In this document: positions 56,553-63,303 of the stretch, piece by piece | How the letters are laid out: each line of letters opens with the position of its first letter | Position numbering within the stretch: the stretch's first letter is position 1 | Origin: Chloroflexota bacterium | GTDB lineage: Bacteria > Chloroflexota > Dormibacteria > Dormibacterales > Dormibacteraceae | DNA: 64,000 bases | Assembly: GCA_005888075.1 (NCBI GenBank) | Contig: VBKD01000174.1 | Coordinates: 1-64,000 of the forward strand | Reading direction: 5' to 3' | Translations under genes and position numbers: made by a program | The notes under the pieces: generated by a model | The model's database searches: none | The model's input: only the letters and a program-made list of their open reading frames with translations | What the model was told of the DNA's origin: nothing

Positions 56553-56717
56553 ATGAGCTGGTACGAGCGAGAGCTGATGGCCAAGTCGCGACAGCAGGAG
56601 CTGGAAAGAGAAGTCGATTACCGGCGCCGTACGAGCGAGACACATCGTTCGCGGCGGCCGCTTCACTACTGGCTGCTCGTCGCGTTGCGAAGCTGGATCA
56701 TCGGGATCGCCCGCTAG
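56553..56717 (+). CDS. Small 54-residue amphipathic peptide, unknown function
   Basis: ATG 56553 follows AGGAGG by five bases. The peptide starts MSWYERELMAKSRQQELERE, has an Arg-rich middle, and ends with a short hydrophobic helix (HYWLLVALRSWIIGIAR) that could attach it to the membrane. The strong ribosome site, the palindromic operator just upstream and divergence from the ArsR-type regulator argue that it is real and regulated. No family is recognised. Confidence 0.75.
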   Translation: MSWYERELMAKSRQQELEREVDYRRRTSETHRSRRPLHYWLLVALRSWIIGIAR

Positions 56718-56768
56718 ACGGCATAGGGCAATCGTAAGGTCACCGCGCCTATCGTCCTCCGGCCAGGA

Positions 56769-57641
56769 TCAGGCGGTGGCGAGTTCTCGGCCAGGTCGCA
56801 GAACCTGCAGCAATGAGTGAACGGCCACGTGGGGGCTGGTGCTGTTCCGCTCGAGCCAGTGCTGTGTCACGGCGAGGTACGCGTCGACCCGGGTCGATTT
56901 CCGGCGCATCCGCTCGATCAGGCCGTGGCGGCTGACGAGGTGCTCCACCGGGGTGAATACGTTGTCGTACCAGCTTGCCGCCGCCGCGTCGAGACTGACA
57001 TCACGATGCTGTTCGAGGCTCAGAAAGTATTTGTGGCCCACGATGTGGGAATAGAGCTCGTCGTAGCGGCCGAGACCGGCCATCGCCTTCCTGGACTCCG
57101 GCCGGACACTGTCGAGGCCGCTGCGCTCGAGGAACAGGGCGTACTCCGCCGTCCTGGCGAGGGCCGAGCGGCTGAGGTCACGCCCGAGAGGCGCCCGCGT
57201 CCTGACCTCGATCACCCTGGCTTCGATCCGGTCCCTGTCGAGCGCGCGTGCGATCGACACGCGGTGGTGGCCGTCGCTCACGAAGTAACGGTCCTCGAGC
57301 TGGTACACCTCGATCGGAGGCACGTCGCCGGCGCCCGTGGCCATGAAGGCGAAAAGCCGCGACCAGCGCTCGCGCTGGCGCCGGTGCAGGGGCAGAAACG
57401 CCGAGTCGAAGTCGCCGCGCTTGGCGGGCGACGCGGTGCCGACGATCTTGTCGAGCAGGATCTCCTGCACGCCGCGCGACGCCTTGGCTTGGAACCGCGC
57501 CGCCCGCATAACCCGGTCGACGGACGGCAGGCGCAGCGAGCGATAGCGGCCGGGGACCCGGAAGACCATGCGCCAGAACGCACGCCGCCGCGCGGCGTCG
57601 AACTCCTCGCGAGCTTCTAGATGGTCCAGGCCGGAAAGCAC
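56769..57641 (-). CDS. ParB/sulfiredoxin-like (DUF4032-type) protein
   Basis: The 290-residue protein has a helical N-terminal region (LPSVDRVMRAARFQAKASRG) and a ParB-like core PPIEVYQLEDRYFVSDGHHR then VSIARALDRDRIEARVIEV. The GHHR-S box corresponds to the ParB CTPase/nuclease-fold GERR motif. Chromosomal ParB has an HTH after this box, and none is visible here. The C-terminal half is helical with EHLVSRHGLIERMRRKSTRV. This layout is known in actinobacterial proteins of unknown function. It probably binds a nucleotide; a role in partitioning is unlikely. Confidence 0.75.
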   Translation of the reverse strand: MLSGLDHLEAREEFDAARRRAFWRMVFRVPGRYRSLRLPSVDRVMRAARFQAKASRGVQEILLDKIVGTASPAKRGDFDSAFLPLHRRQRERWSRLFAFMATGAGDVPPIEVYQLEDRYFVSDGHHRVSIARALDRDRIEARVIEVRTRAPLGRDLSRSALARTAEYALFLERSGLDSVRPESRKAMAGLGRYDELYSHIVGHKYFLSLEQHRDVSLDAAAASWYDNVFTPVEHLVSRHGLIERMRRKSTRVDAYLAVTQHWLERNSTSPHVAVHSLLQVLRPGRELATA

Positions 57642-57774
57642 CCATGAAGCCTACCCATCCTCCCGCAAAAAGCATCGTTCGATTTGCACGGTACCGTCCG
57701 TACGGGAGGCGTTCTCGTTCAAGTGCCTTGATTGCGCCTACGATGGCCTTGAACAAAAACCTCTAGGAGTTGCC

Positions 57775-58101
57775 ATGCAAGAACGAGGAACATCGACGGG
57801 TTTCCTTCGGCGCCTCCGGGATCCGGGCTACCGGCTAAATGGGGAGAACCCAGCCACCACGAGCCTCGAGCATGCCCGGCGCTGGGCGACCAACTACGAC
57901 AAGCTCCTGGAATTCAAACGCGAGCTGATGACGCTGATCAGGCGTCGGGCCGAGGCCTCTGACCCCGACGTGGCTCGCGCGATCATGGACACCGACATCC
58001 TGCTGCTCGAGACGCAGATCTCGCGCTTCCAGCAGAGAAGGGATTACTGGCACATTCGTTCGGCCGAGCTTGCGGGCGGGCGAGGTGGCGGCGCCAACTG
58101 A
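57775..58101 (+). CDS. Small helical protein upstream of cheB, unknown function
   Basis: ATG 57775, behind TAGGAG, gives 108 residues that are mostly helical: HARRWATNYDKLLEFKRELM, TLIRRRAEASDPDVARAIMD, TDILLLETQISRFQQRRDYW. No family is recognised. It overlaps the CheB-like gene, so it is co-expressed with the orphan chemotaxis-type pair and could be part of that signalling module. Confidence 0.75.
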   Translation: MQERGTSTGFLRRLRDPGYRLNGENPATTSLEHARRWATNYDKLLEFKRELMTLIRRRAEASDPDVARAIMDTDILLLETQISRFQQRRDYWHIRSAELAGGRGGGAN

Positions 58102-58708
58102 CCACTTATCCCAGCGGTTTCGTCGCCATCCGCCCTTTGAGATAGTGGCGATCGCCGCGTCGGCGGGCGGCGTCGTGGCTTTGACCAACGTCCTCGGCCA
58201 CCTGCCGGCTACGTTCGGCGCGATCATGGTGGTCGTGCAGCACCTCGACCCTCGACACCGCAGCCTCATGCCGCAGGTAATCGGCAGGCACTCCAAGCTG
58301 CCGGTGGTCCTGGCCATGGATGGCATGGAGCTGGAGCGCGGCCACGTTTATCTCGCGCCGCCTGACCGCCATCTCCTGGTCAACCGCGACGGTACCGCGA
58401 GTCTGACCCAGACTGAGCTCGTGAACTTCGTCAGGCCGTCGGCGGACCTACTCTTCGAGTCGGTGGCGGCCGCCTACGGCGAGCGCGCGATCGCCGTGGT
58501 TCTGACAGGGGCCGGCAAGGACGGCTCGATGGGGGTGACCGCGATCAAAGAGCGGTCTGGCACGGTGATCGCGCAGGACGAGTCGAGCTCCGAGTTTTTC
58601 TCCATGCCCTCGGCCGCGATCAAAAGCGGTGCGGTTGACTTCGTGCTTTCGCTCGATGAGATACCAGCCGCGCTGCAGATGCTCCTGGCCGGCGAGGTCC
58701 CTGATTGA
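58070..58708 (+). CDS. CheB-type methylesterase domain protein (no receiver)
   Basis: The 212-residue protein is the CheB catalytic domain alone. The triad is Ser in AIAASAGGVVAL, His in VVVQHLDPRHRSLMP and Asp in VLTGAGKDGSMGV; LAPPDRHLLV is also typical. The receiver that normally regulates CheB is missing. GTG 58085 is an alternative start, and the frame overlaps the small gene upstream. Its stop overlaps the start of the CheR-PAS gene (TTGA). Without chemoreceptors or CheA nearby, it is probably part of a non-motility CheB-CheR signalling system. Confidence 0.9.
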   Translation: MRAGEVAAPTDHLSQRFRRHPPFEIVAIAASAGGVVALTNVLGHLPATFGAIMVVVQHLDPRHRSLMPQVIGRHSKLPVVLAMDGMELERGHVYLAPPDRHLLVNRDGTASLTQTELVNFVRPSADLLFESVAAAYGERAIAVVLTGAGKDGSMGVTAIKERSGTVIAQDESSSEFFSMPSAAIKSGAVDFVLSLDEIPAALQMLLAGEVPD

Positions 58709-60561
58709 TCGCGGCCGACGACAAAGAGTTCGAAACGCTCCTCGAATACCTTCGAGATACGCGCGGATTTGACTTCACCGGATACAAGCGGAACAGCCTG
58801 GCGAGGCGCGTCAGCCGGCGCTCCGGCGAGCTCGGGCTGGAGAATTTCACCTCCTACCTCGACTATCTTCAGGTGCACCCCGAAGAGTTCGGAATCCTGT
58901 TCGACAAGATCCTGATCAACGTCACCGACTTTTTCCGGGACAGGCCGGCCTGGGACTACGTCGCCGCCAATGTGGTTCCGAAGCTCCTCGCTGGGAAGGG
59001 CGACATCAGGATCTGGAGCACCGGGACCGCATCGGGTGAGGAGGCTTACTCGGCGGCCATCCTTCTCTGTCAGGCGCTGGGCCCCGAGAGTTTCCTCCGG
59101 CGAGTCAAGATCTACGCGACCGATATCGACGAAGCGGCTTTGAACAAAGCCCGTGCCGGCTATTCAGCCAAAGAGCTCAAGTCGCTCGACGATGAGACGC
59201 GGGCGCGATATTTCGAGCCGCAGGGCGGGCGATTCGCTTTTCGCGCGGCGCTGAGGCGGGCCGTGATCTTCGGCAAGCATGACCTGATGCAGGACGCGCC
59301 GATCTCACGTCTCGATCTCCTGATCTGTCGCAACACGCTCATGTACTTCACGGCTGAGGCGCAGGGACGAATCCTCGCCAGGTTCCACTATGCGTTGAAC
59401 GACGAAGGCTATCTGTTCCTCGGACGCGCCGAGATGCTGCTGACGCACACCTCGGTGTTCGTACCTGTTGACGTCAAACAGCGCATTTTCCACAAGGTGC
59501 CGAGGCCGCCGATCCGCGAACGGAGGCTTCTGCTGAATCAGTCAGGCAAAAAGGAAGCAGCGGCCCCTGTCGCGCGCGAGGCGCGCCTTGACGATATGGC
59601 CGCGGAGCTGGCGCCATACGCCCAGATCGTCGTCGACTCGGCGGGCCGCCTGGTGTTGGCAAATCAGCAGGCCCGTCGCGCCCTCGGCATCGACGCCAAG
59701 GCCGTCGGCCGGCTTCTCAAGGACCTCGAGATGTCGTACAAGCCAGTCGACCTTCGATCCCCGTTGGACAAGGTCTACCGCGACCGCAGCACGGTCACCC
59801 TGCAGGGTGTGCCCCACCAAGCGGAGGATGAGAGCGTCCAGTACCTCGATGTCGCTTTTGTCCCGCTCCTCGACGCCGATGGGGTGGTAGCCGGTGTCGG
59901 CGTCAGCTTCGTCGATGTGACCCAGGTCATGCAGCTGCGCACTGAGCTGGATAGATCGAGGCAGGAGCTGGACACGGCCTACGAAGAGCTGCAGTCGAGC
60001 AATGAAGAGTTGGAGACCACCAACGAGGAGCTGCAGTCCACGGTCGAAGAGCTCGAGACGACCAACGAGGAGCTGCAGTCGAGCAACGAGGAGCTCGAAA
60101 CAATGAATGAGGAGCTCGAATCCACCAACGTGGAGCTGCAAAGCATCAACCTCGACCTGCAGCAGCGAACTGACGAGGTGGATCGGCTGAACACATTCCT
60201 ACTGGCCATCACGGGCAATATGCCCCTCGGCGCGGTTGTCCTCGATCCCGAGCTGAACGTGCGGGTCTGGAATGAAAAGGCCGCGGACTTGTGGGGACTG
60301 CGCTCGGATGAGGTCGTCGGCCGATCCTTCCTCGATCTCGGCATCGGACTGCCCGCCAAAGAAGTCGGGGGCATGATCCGGGGCGTTCTGCTGGCGAAGC
60401 AAGGACAGGATGAATCGGTTGTCGAGGCGGTCACGAGACGCGGAACGCCGATTCGCTGCCGGGTCGCCGCCTACGCCATTTCGGACGGAAGCGGACCCGG
60501 CGGCGTCGTCCTTGTGATGGAAGAGCTGGCCGCCGAACCCGAGAGCGCCACGACCTCTTAG
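58705..60561 (+). CDS. CheR methyltransferase fused to PAS domains and coiled coil
   Basis: The 618-residue protein has a CheR domain at about residues 1-275 (RDTRGFDFTGYKRNSLARRV, ILINVTDFFRDRPAW, SAM motif IRIWSTGTASGEEAYSAAIL, LLICRNTLMYF). A PAS-like domain follows at about 290-405. A long coiled coil of near-repeats ELQSSNEELETTNEELQS occupies about 411-491. A final PAS domain is at about 495-610. This matches the CheB/CheR/PAS hybrids of soil bacteria, normally ending in a histidine kinase, which is absent here. The TTG start overlaps the cheB stop. Confidence 0.92.
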   Translation: MIAADDKEFETLLEYLRDTRGFDFTGYKRNSLARRVSRRSGELGLENFTSYLDYLQVHPEEFGILFDKILINVTDFFRDRPAWDYVAANVVPKLLAGKGDIRIWSTGTASGEEAYSAAILLCQALGPESFLRRVKIYATDIDEAALNKARAGYSAKELKSLDDETRARYFEPQGGRFAFRAALRRAVIFGKHDLMQDAPISRLDLLICRNTLMYFTAEAQGRILARFHYALNDEGYLFLGRAEMLLTHTSVFVPVDVKQRIFHKVPRPPIRERRLLLNQSGKKEAAAPVAREARLDDMAAELAPYAQIVVDSAGRLVLANQQARRALGIDAKAVGRLLKDLEMSYKPVDLRSPLDKVYRDRSTVTLQGVPHQAEDESVQYLDVAFVPLLDADGVVAGVGVSFVDVTQVMQLRTELDRSRQELDTAYEELQSSNEELETTNEELQSTVEELETTNEELQSSNEELETMNEELESTNVELQSINLDLQQRTDEVDRLNTFLLAITGNMPLGAVVLDPELNVRVWNEKAADLWGLRSDEVVGRSFLDLGIGLPAKEVGGMIRGVLLAKQGQDESVVEAVTRRGTPIRCRVAAYAISDGSGPGGVVLVMEELAAEPESATTS

Positions 60562-60995
60562 GCGCTCGCGCCGGCCATCGACGCGCGCACCTGGTTGCGC
60601 CAGCGCTGAATGGCATCCTCAAGAGCCTCCACGTCGGTGGCCACCTCGAGGCGTTCCGTCGGCGGCAGCTCGGGCGAGGCAGCTCGAAGCTTTGCCACCA
60701 GGGCAGTGCCCATCTCGATCAGCCTCGTGTAGGTGATCACCCAGAAGTCGGGCGCCTCGGGCGAGCCAAACTTGAGCAGCGCGCCGCGATACGCGGCCTG
60801 GGCGGTCTCCGTTTGAGCGCGAAACCGCTCCGCCTGTTCCCGCAGGCGCTCGTCGTGAGCCTGCGGCCGCAGAGGCCCACCGTCAAGGAGGCGGCGCTCC
60901 GTGGATGCCAGAAGCAGGCGCTTCGACTGCAGCACCAGGAGTCGCGAAGTAACGATCGCCTCCGAGACCGACTCCATCAGTGCCATGGCCATCAT
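60558..60995 (-). CDS. Small helical protein coupled to a winged-helix regulator, unknown function
   Basis: ATG 60995 overlaps the stop of the upstream HTH gene (ATGA) and gives 145 residues of helical, Leu/Arg-rich sequence (VSEAIVTSRLLVLQSKRLLL, ERLREQAERFRAQTETAQAA, TRLIEMGTALVAKLRAASPE). No family is recognised. Its role is probably linked to the regulator with which it is co-translated. The stop shares TTAG with the convergent CheR-PAS gene. Confidence 0.7.
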   Translation of the reverse strand: MMAMALMESVSEAIVTSRLLVLQSKRLLLASTERRLLDGGPLRPQAHDERLREQAERFRAQTETAQAAYRGALLKFGSPEAPDFWVITYTRLIEMGTALVAKLRAASPELPPTERLEVATDVEALEDAIQRWRNQVRASMAGASA

Positions 60996-61510
60996 CCTTT
61001 CACCGTCGCCGGCAGGCTTGCCGCGTAACCCCGATTCCTCACCACAACGAGCATGACCTCGAGTCCGAGTTCGCCCAACCGCCTTCTCAGCCGCATCACG
61101 TACGTCCGGACCTGAGCGTCCGACAGCCGTGAGTTCTGCCAGGCGAGCGTGGCCAGCTGTTTGGTCGTAAAGGGACGCTTTGGGTGCCGGAGCATGAAGT
61201 CGAGCAGGTCCGCTTCGCGACGTGTGAGCCGGATCGAATGGCCGGCAAAGCTCAGCGTGTGATCGTTCCGGTCGAGGACGACGCCCGCGAGCTCGGTATG
61301 ACGGTCGCGCCAGGTGTCCAGCCGATCCTCGACCCACGCCAGATTCTGGCGAAGCTCTTCGACTGGGTGCCCGTTGGCTCGAGCCAGCACGGCACGCAGC
61401 ACCGCCGCGAGCTCCTCGTAGATCGAGATCCAGCTCGCGACCTCGGCGAGCTCTGGCGTTCCCAGATCCTCGCCGGGCAATTCAACGAATTGGCGGCGAA
61501 TTGCTGCCAT
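60992..61510 (-). CDS. Winged-helix (OmpR-type) DNA-binding protein without receiver
   Basis: From ATG 61510 (ribosome site AAAAGGG) the protein has 172 residues. The C-terminal 90 residues are an OmpR/PhoB winged helix (LSFAGHSIRLTRREADLLDF, MLRHPKRPFTTKQLATLAWQ, VRTYVMRLRRRLGELGLEVM). The first 75 residues are helical (ELAEVASWISIYEELAAVLR) and contain no receiver motifs, so it is not a phosphorylated regulator of the usual kind. It is divergent from a small hypothetical gene and the NarL-type regulator. Confidence 0.85.
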   Translation of the reverse strand: MAAIRRQFVELPGEDLGTPELAEVASWISIYEELAAVLRAVLARANGHPVEELRQNLAWVEDRLDTWRDRHTELAGVVLDRNDHTLSFAGHSIRLTRREADLLDFMLRHPKRPFTTKQLATLAWQNSRLSDAQVRTYVMRLRRRLGELGLEVMLVVVRNRGYAASLPATVKG

Positions 61511-61598
61511 CGCCCTTTTCCCCACCGCTGACTCTACAACGCGGTTTATGGGGATATGGGCCCGATTTTGACGATGGCGAGCAAATTTTTGACCGGGA

Positions 61599-61889
61599 AT
61601 GTTACGCAGCGCGGGCTATACCAGTGACGAATTGACTGCGCCAGGAAGGATGCGGGCGGACCGGGGGCCGGCCACGCGAGGGGCCAAACCGCCAAGGGAG
61701 CGGTTGGCCCCTCTGCCCGGGGTCGAGGTTTACGTGCCTCACATCGACTCCCTGGACGAGATCTGTGGCTGGCTTGGCACCTTCAGGGAGCGGCTTCATC
61801 GAGCCCGCGATGAGGAGCGTCCGCAGGTGGCGGCGGTCATTCAACAGCTGGAGACGCGCTACCAAAACAGGCGCGCCGAGTTGTCCTGA
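61599..61889 (+). CDS. Small hypothetical protein upstream of NarL-type regulator
   Basis: ATG 61599 gives 96 residues; ATG 61650 would give 79. The first 40 residues are Arg/Pro-rich and the second half looks helical (HIDSLDEICGWLGTFRERLH, RARDEERPQVAAVIQQLETR). No family is recognised. It precedes the response-regulator gene by 41 bp on the same strand. Confidence 0.5.
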   Translation: MLRSAGYTSDELTAPGRMRADRGPATRGAKPPRERLAPLPGVEVYVPHIDSLDEICGWLGTFRERLHRARDEERPQVAAVIQQLETRYQNRRAELS

Positions 61890-61930
61890 AGGTTCGCCCC
61901 CGACTCGGCGCGACGAATGGCAACGCCCGC

Positions 61931-62569
61931 GTGGCCGGCACGCCCGTGCGTGTGTTGATCGTGGAGAACCATCAGCTTGTCTCCGAGAGTCTCGGCATGT
62001 TGCTCGACGCACAGCCCGACCTACATGTCGTCGGCTACGCGGCGTCTGTCAGGGAGGCGGCCACGCTGCCGCCGGGTGTTTCGCCGGACGTGGTGATCGT
62101 CGATTTCCACCTGGACGACGGCTTTGGAGACGAGGCGGCCGCGGCGATCAAGAAAGTCCATCCTCGCGCCCGCTTCATATTTCTCACCCGCGATGACGGC
62201 GACGGGGCGCTGCTCGCCGCTGTGGAGTCCGGTGCAAGCGCCTTCGTCCACAAGTCCAGGGCCGCTTCGGAGCTGATCGCAACCGTCTACAAGGTTGCCC
62301 AGGGGGGCTCATTCATCACACCGCAAGCGATCTCCGGAGTGCTGCGCCGGACGCGCGACCGTGAAGTCAAGCGCGACAAGCTGTCCCCGCGAGAGCTAGA
62401 GGTGCTTCAGCTCATGTCTGAAGGCATGGCCAGCCGCCAGATCGCCAAGCAGCTCGGCATCAGCTATACGACGGTTCGCACCCACATTCGCTCGATCGAT
62501 TCCAAGCTTGGCGCACACTCCAAGATCGAATCGGTCGCCACGGCGCACGAATTGGAGCTCGTGAACTAG
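61931..62569 (+). CDS. NarL/FixJ-type response regulator
   Basis: The 212-residue protein has a receiver domain (RVLIVENHQLVSESLGMLLD, phospho-Asp in VVIVDFHLDDGFGDE, Thr in FIFLTRDDGD, Lys in AFVHKSRAASEL) and a LuxR-type HTH (LSPRELEVLQLMSEGMASRQ then IAKQLGISYTTVRTHIRSID). The start is GTG 61931; a nearby ATG is out of frame. No kinase is adjacent. The CheB/CheR-PAS module 1.4 kb upstream might feed into it. Confidence 0.92.
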   Translation: MAGTPVRVLIVENHQLVSESLGMLLDAQPDLHVVGYAASVREAATLPPGVSPDVVIVDFHLDDGFGDEAAAAIKKVHPRARFIFLTRDDGDGALLAAVESGASAFVHKSRAASELIATVYKVAQGGSFITPQAISGVLRRTRDREVKRDKLSPRELEVLQLMSEGMASRQIAKQLGISYTTVRTHIRSIDSKLGAHSKIESVATAHELELVN

Positions 62570-62580
62570 AGGCGCGGCAC

Positions 62581-63303
62581 CTAGAGCCCCAGGTAGGCTT
62601 TCCTGATCCCCGGGTCGTCTTTCAGGTCGGCCGCCTTGCCGGTCATCGCAATCCGTCCGGCCTCGAGCACGTATGCCCGCTCCGCCACGTCGAGCGCGAC
62701 GAGGACGTCCTGCTCGACCAGCATCAGCGCCGTCCCTGCCGTGTTGATCTCCTTCATGACGTCGATCAGGCGGTCGACCACCTTCGGCGCGAGGCCCAAC
62801 GACAGCTCGTCGACCATGAGCAGCTTCGGCCGGGCCATCAACCCGCGACCGATCGCGACCATCTGCTGCTCTCCGCCCGAGAGCGTTCCCGCCTCGCGTG
62901 CGAGCTTGTCCTTGAGCTCGGGGAAGAGATCGAGCATGCGCACCAGGTCCGCTTCGACGTCCTGGTCGCGACGGAGGTAGGCGCCGAGCCGCAGATTCTT
63001 CGCGACGGAAATCGTCGCGAACAGGCGCCGGCCTTGCGGCACGTGTGCGATGCCCGCCTGAACGATGGCCTCCGGTCGTGCATTCGTCATGTCGCGGCCG
63101 GAGATGGCGACGGCGCCCGAGGTGGCCCTGACCAGACCGCTCAAGGTGCCGAGAACCGTTGACTTACCGGCTCCATTGGCACCGACCAGGGCGACCAGCT
63201 CGCCCTGGCCGACGTCAATATCGATGCCGAAGAGGACAGGGCCGGCGGCGAACCCGGCGGTGAGGCCCGTGACCCGAAGCAGCGGCTCGGTCTTGGCGAT
63301 CAG
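62581..63303 (-). CDS. livF: Branched-chain amino-acid ABC transporter ATPase, LivF type
   Basis: The ATPase domain is complete only if read from 63303. LLRVTGLTAGFAAGPVLFGI leads to Walker A (GANGAGKST), the Q-loop region follows (IAHVPQGRRLFATISVAKNL), then the signature LSGGEQQMVAIGRGL, Walker B (KLLMVDELSLGLAP) and the His switch region. That gives 240 residues, the usual LivF length. No ATG, GTG or TTG occurs in frame before the Walker A, so the start is probably CTG 63303 or ATC 63300, directly after the TAG of livG, with which it is in frame. ATG 63144 would remove Walker A and cannot be right. It powers uptake of branched-chain amino acids or similar ligands. Confidence 0.9.
   Translation of the reverse strand: MIAKTEPLLRVTGLTAGFAAGPVLFGIDIDVGQGELVALVGANGAGKSTVLGTLSGLVRATSGAVAISGRDMTNARPEAIVQAGIAHVPQGRRLFATISVAKNLRLGAYLRRDQDVEADLVRMLDLFPELKDKLAREAGTLSGGEQQMVAIGRGLMARPKLLMVDELSLGLAPKVVDRLIDVMKEINTAGTALMLVEQDVLVALDVAERAYVLEAGRIAMTGKAADLKDDPGIRKAYLGL

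Noticed and set aside
59938..60180. DNA repeat array inside the CheR-PAS gene
   Set aside because: The repeated GAGCTGCAGTCG-like units encode the coiled-coil heptads of the protein and need no separate explanation.
62581..63144. LivF starting at ATG 63144
   Set aside because: This start would remove the Walker A motif, which is intact in the upstream in-frame sequence.
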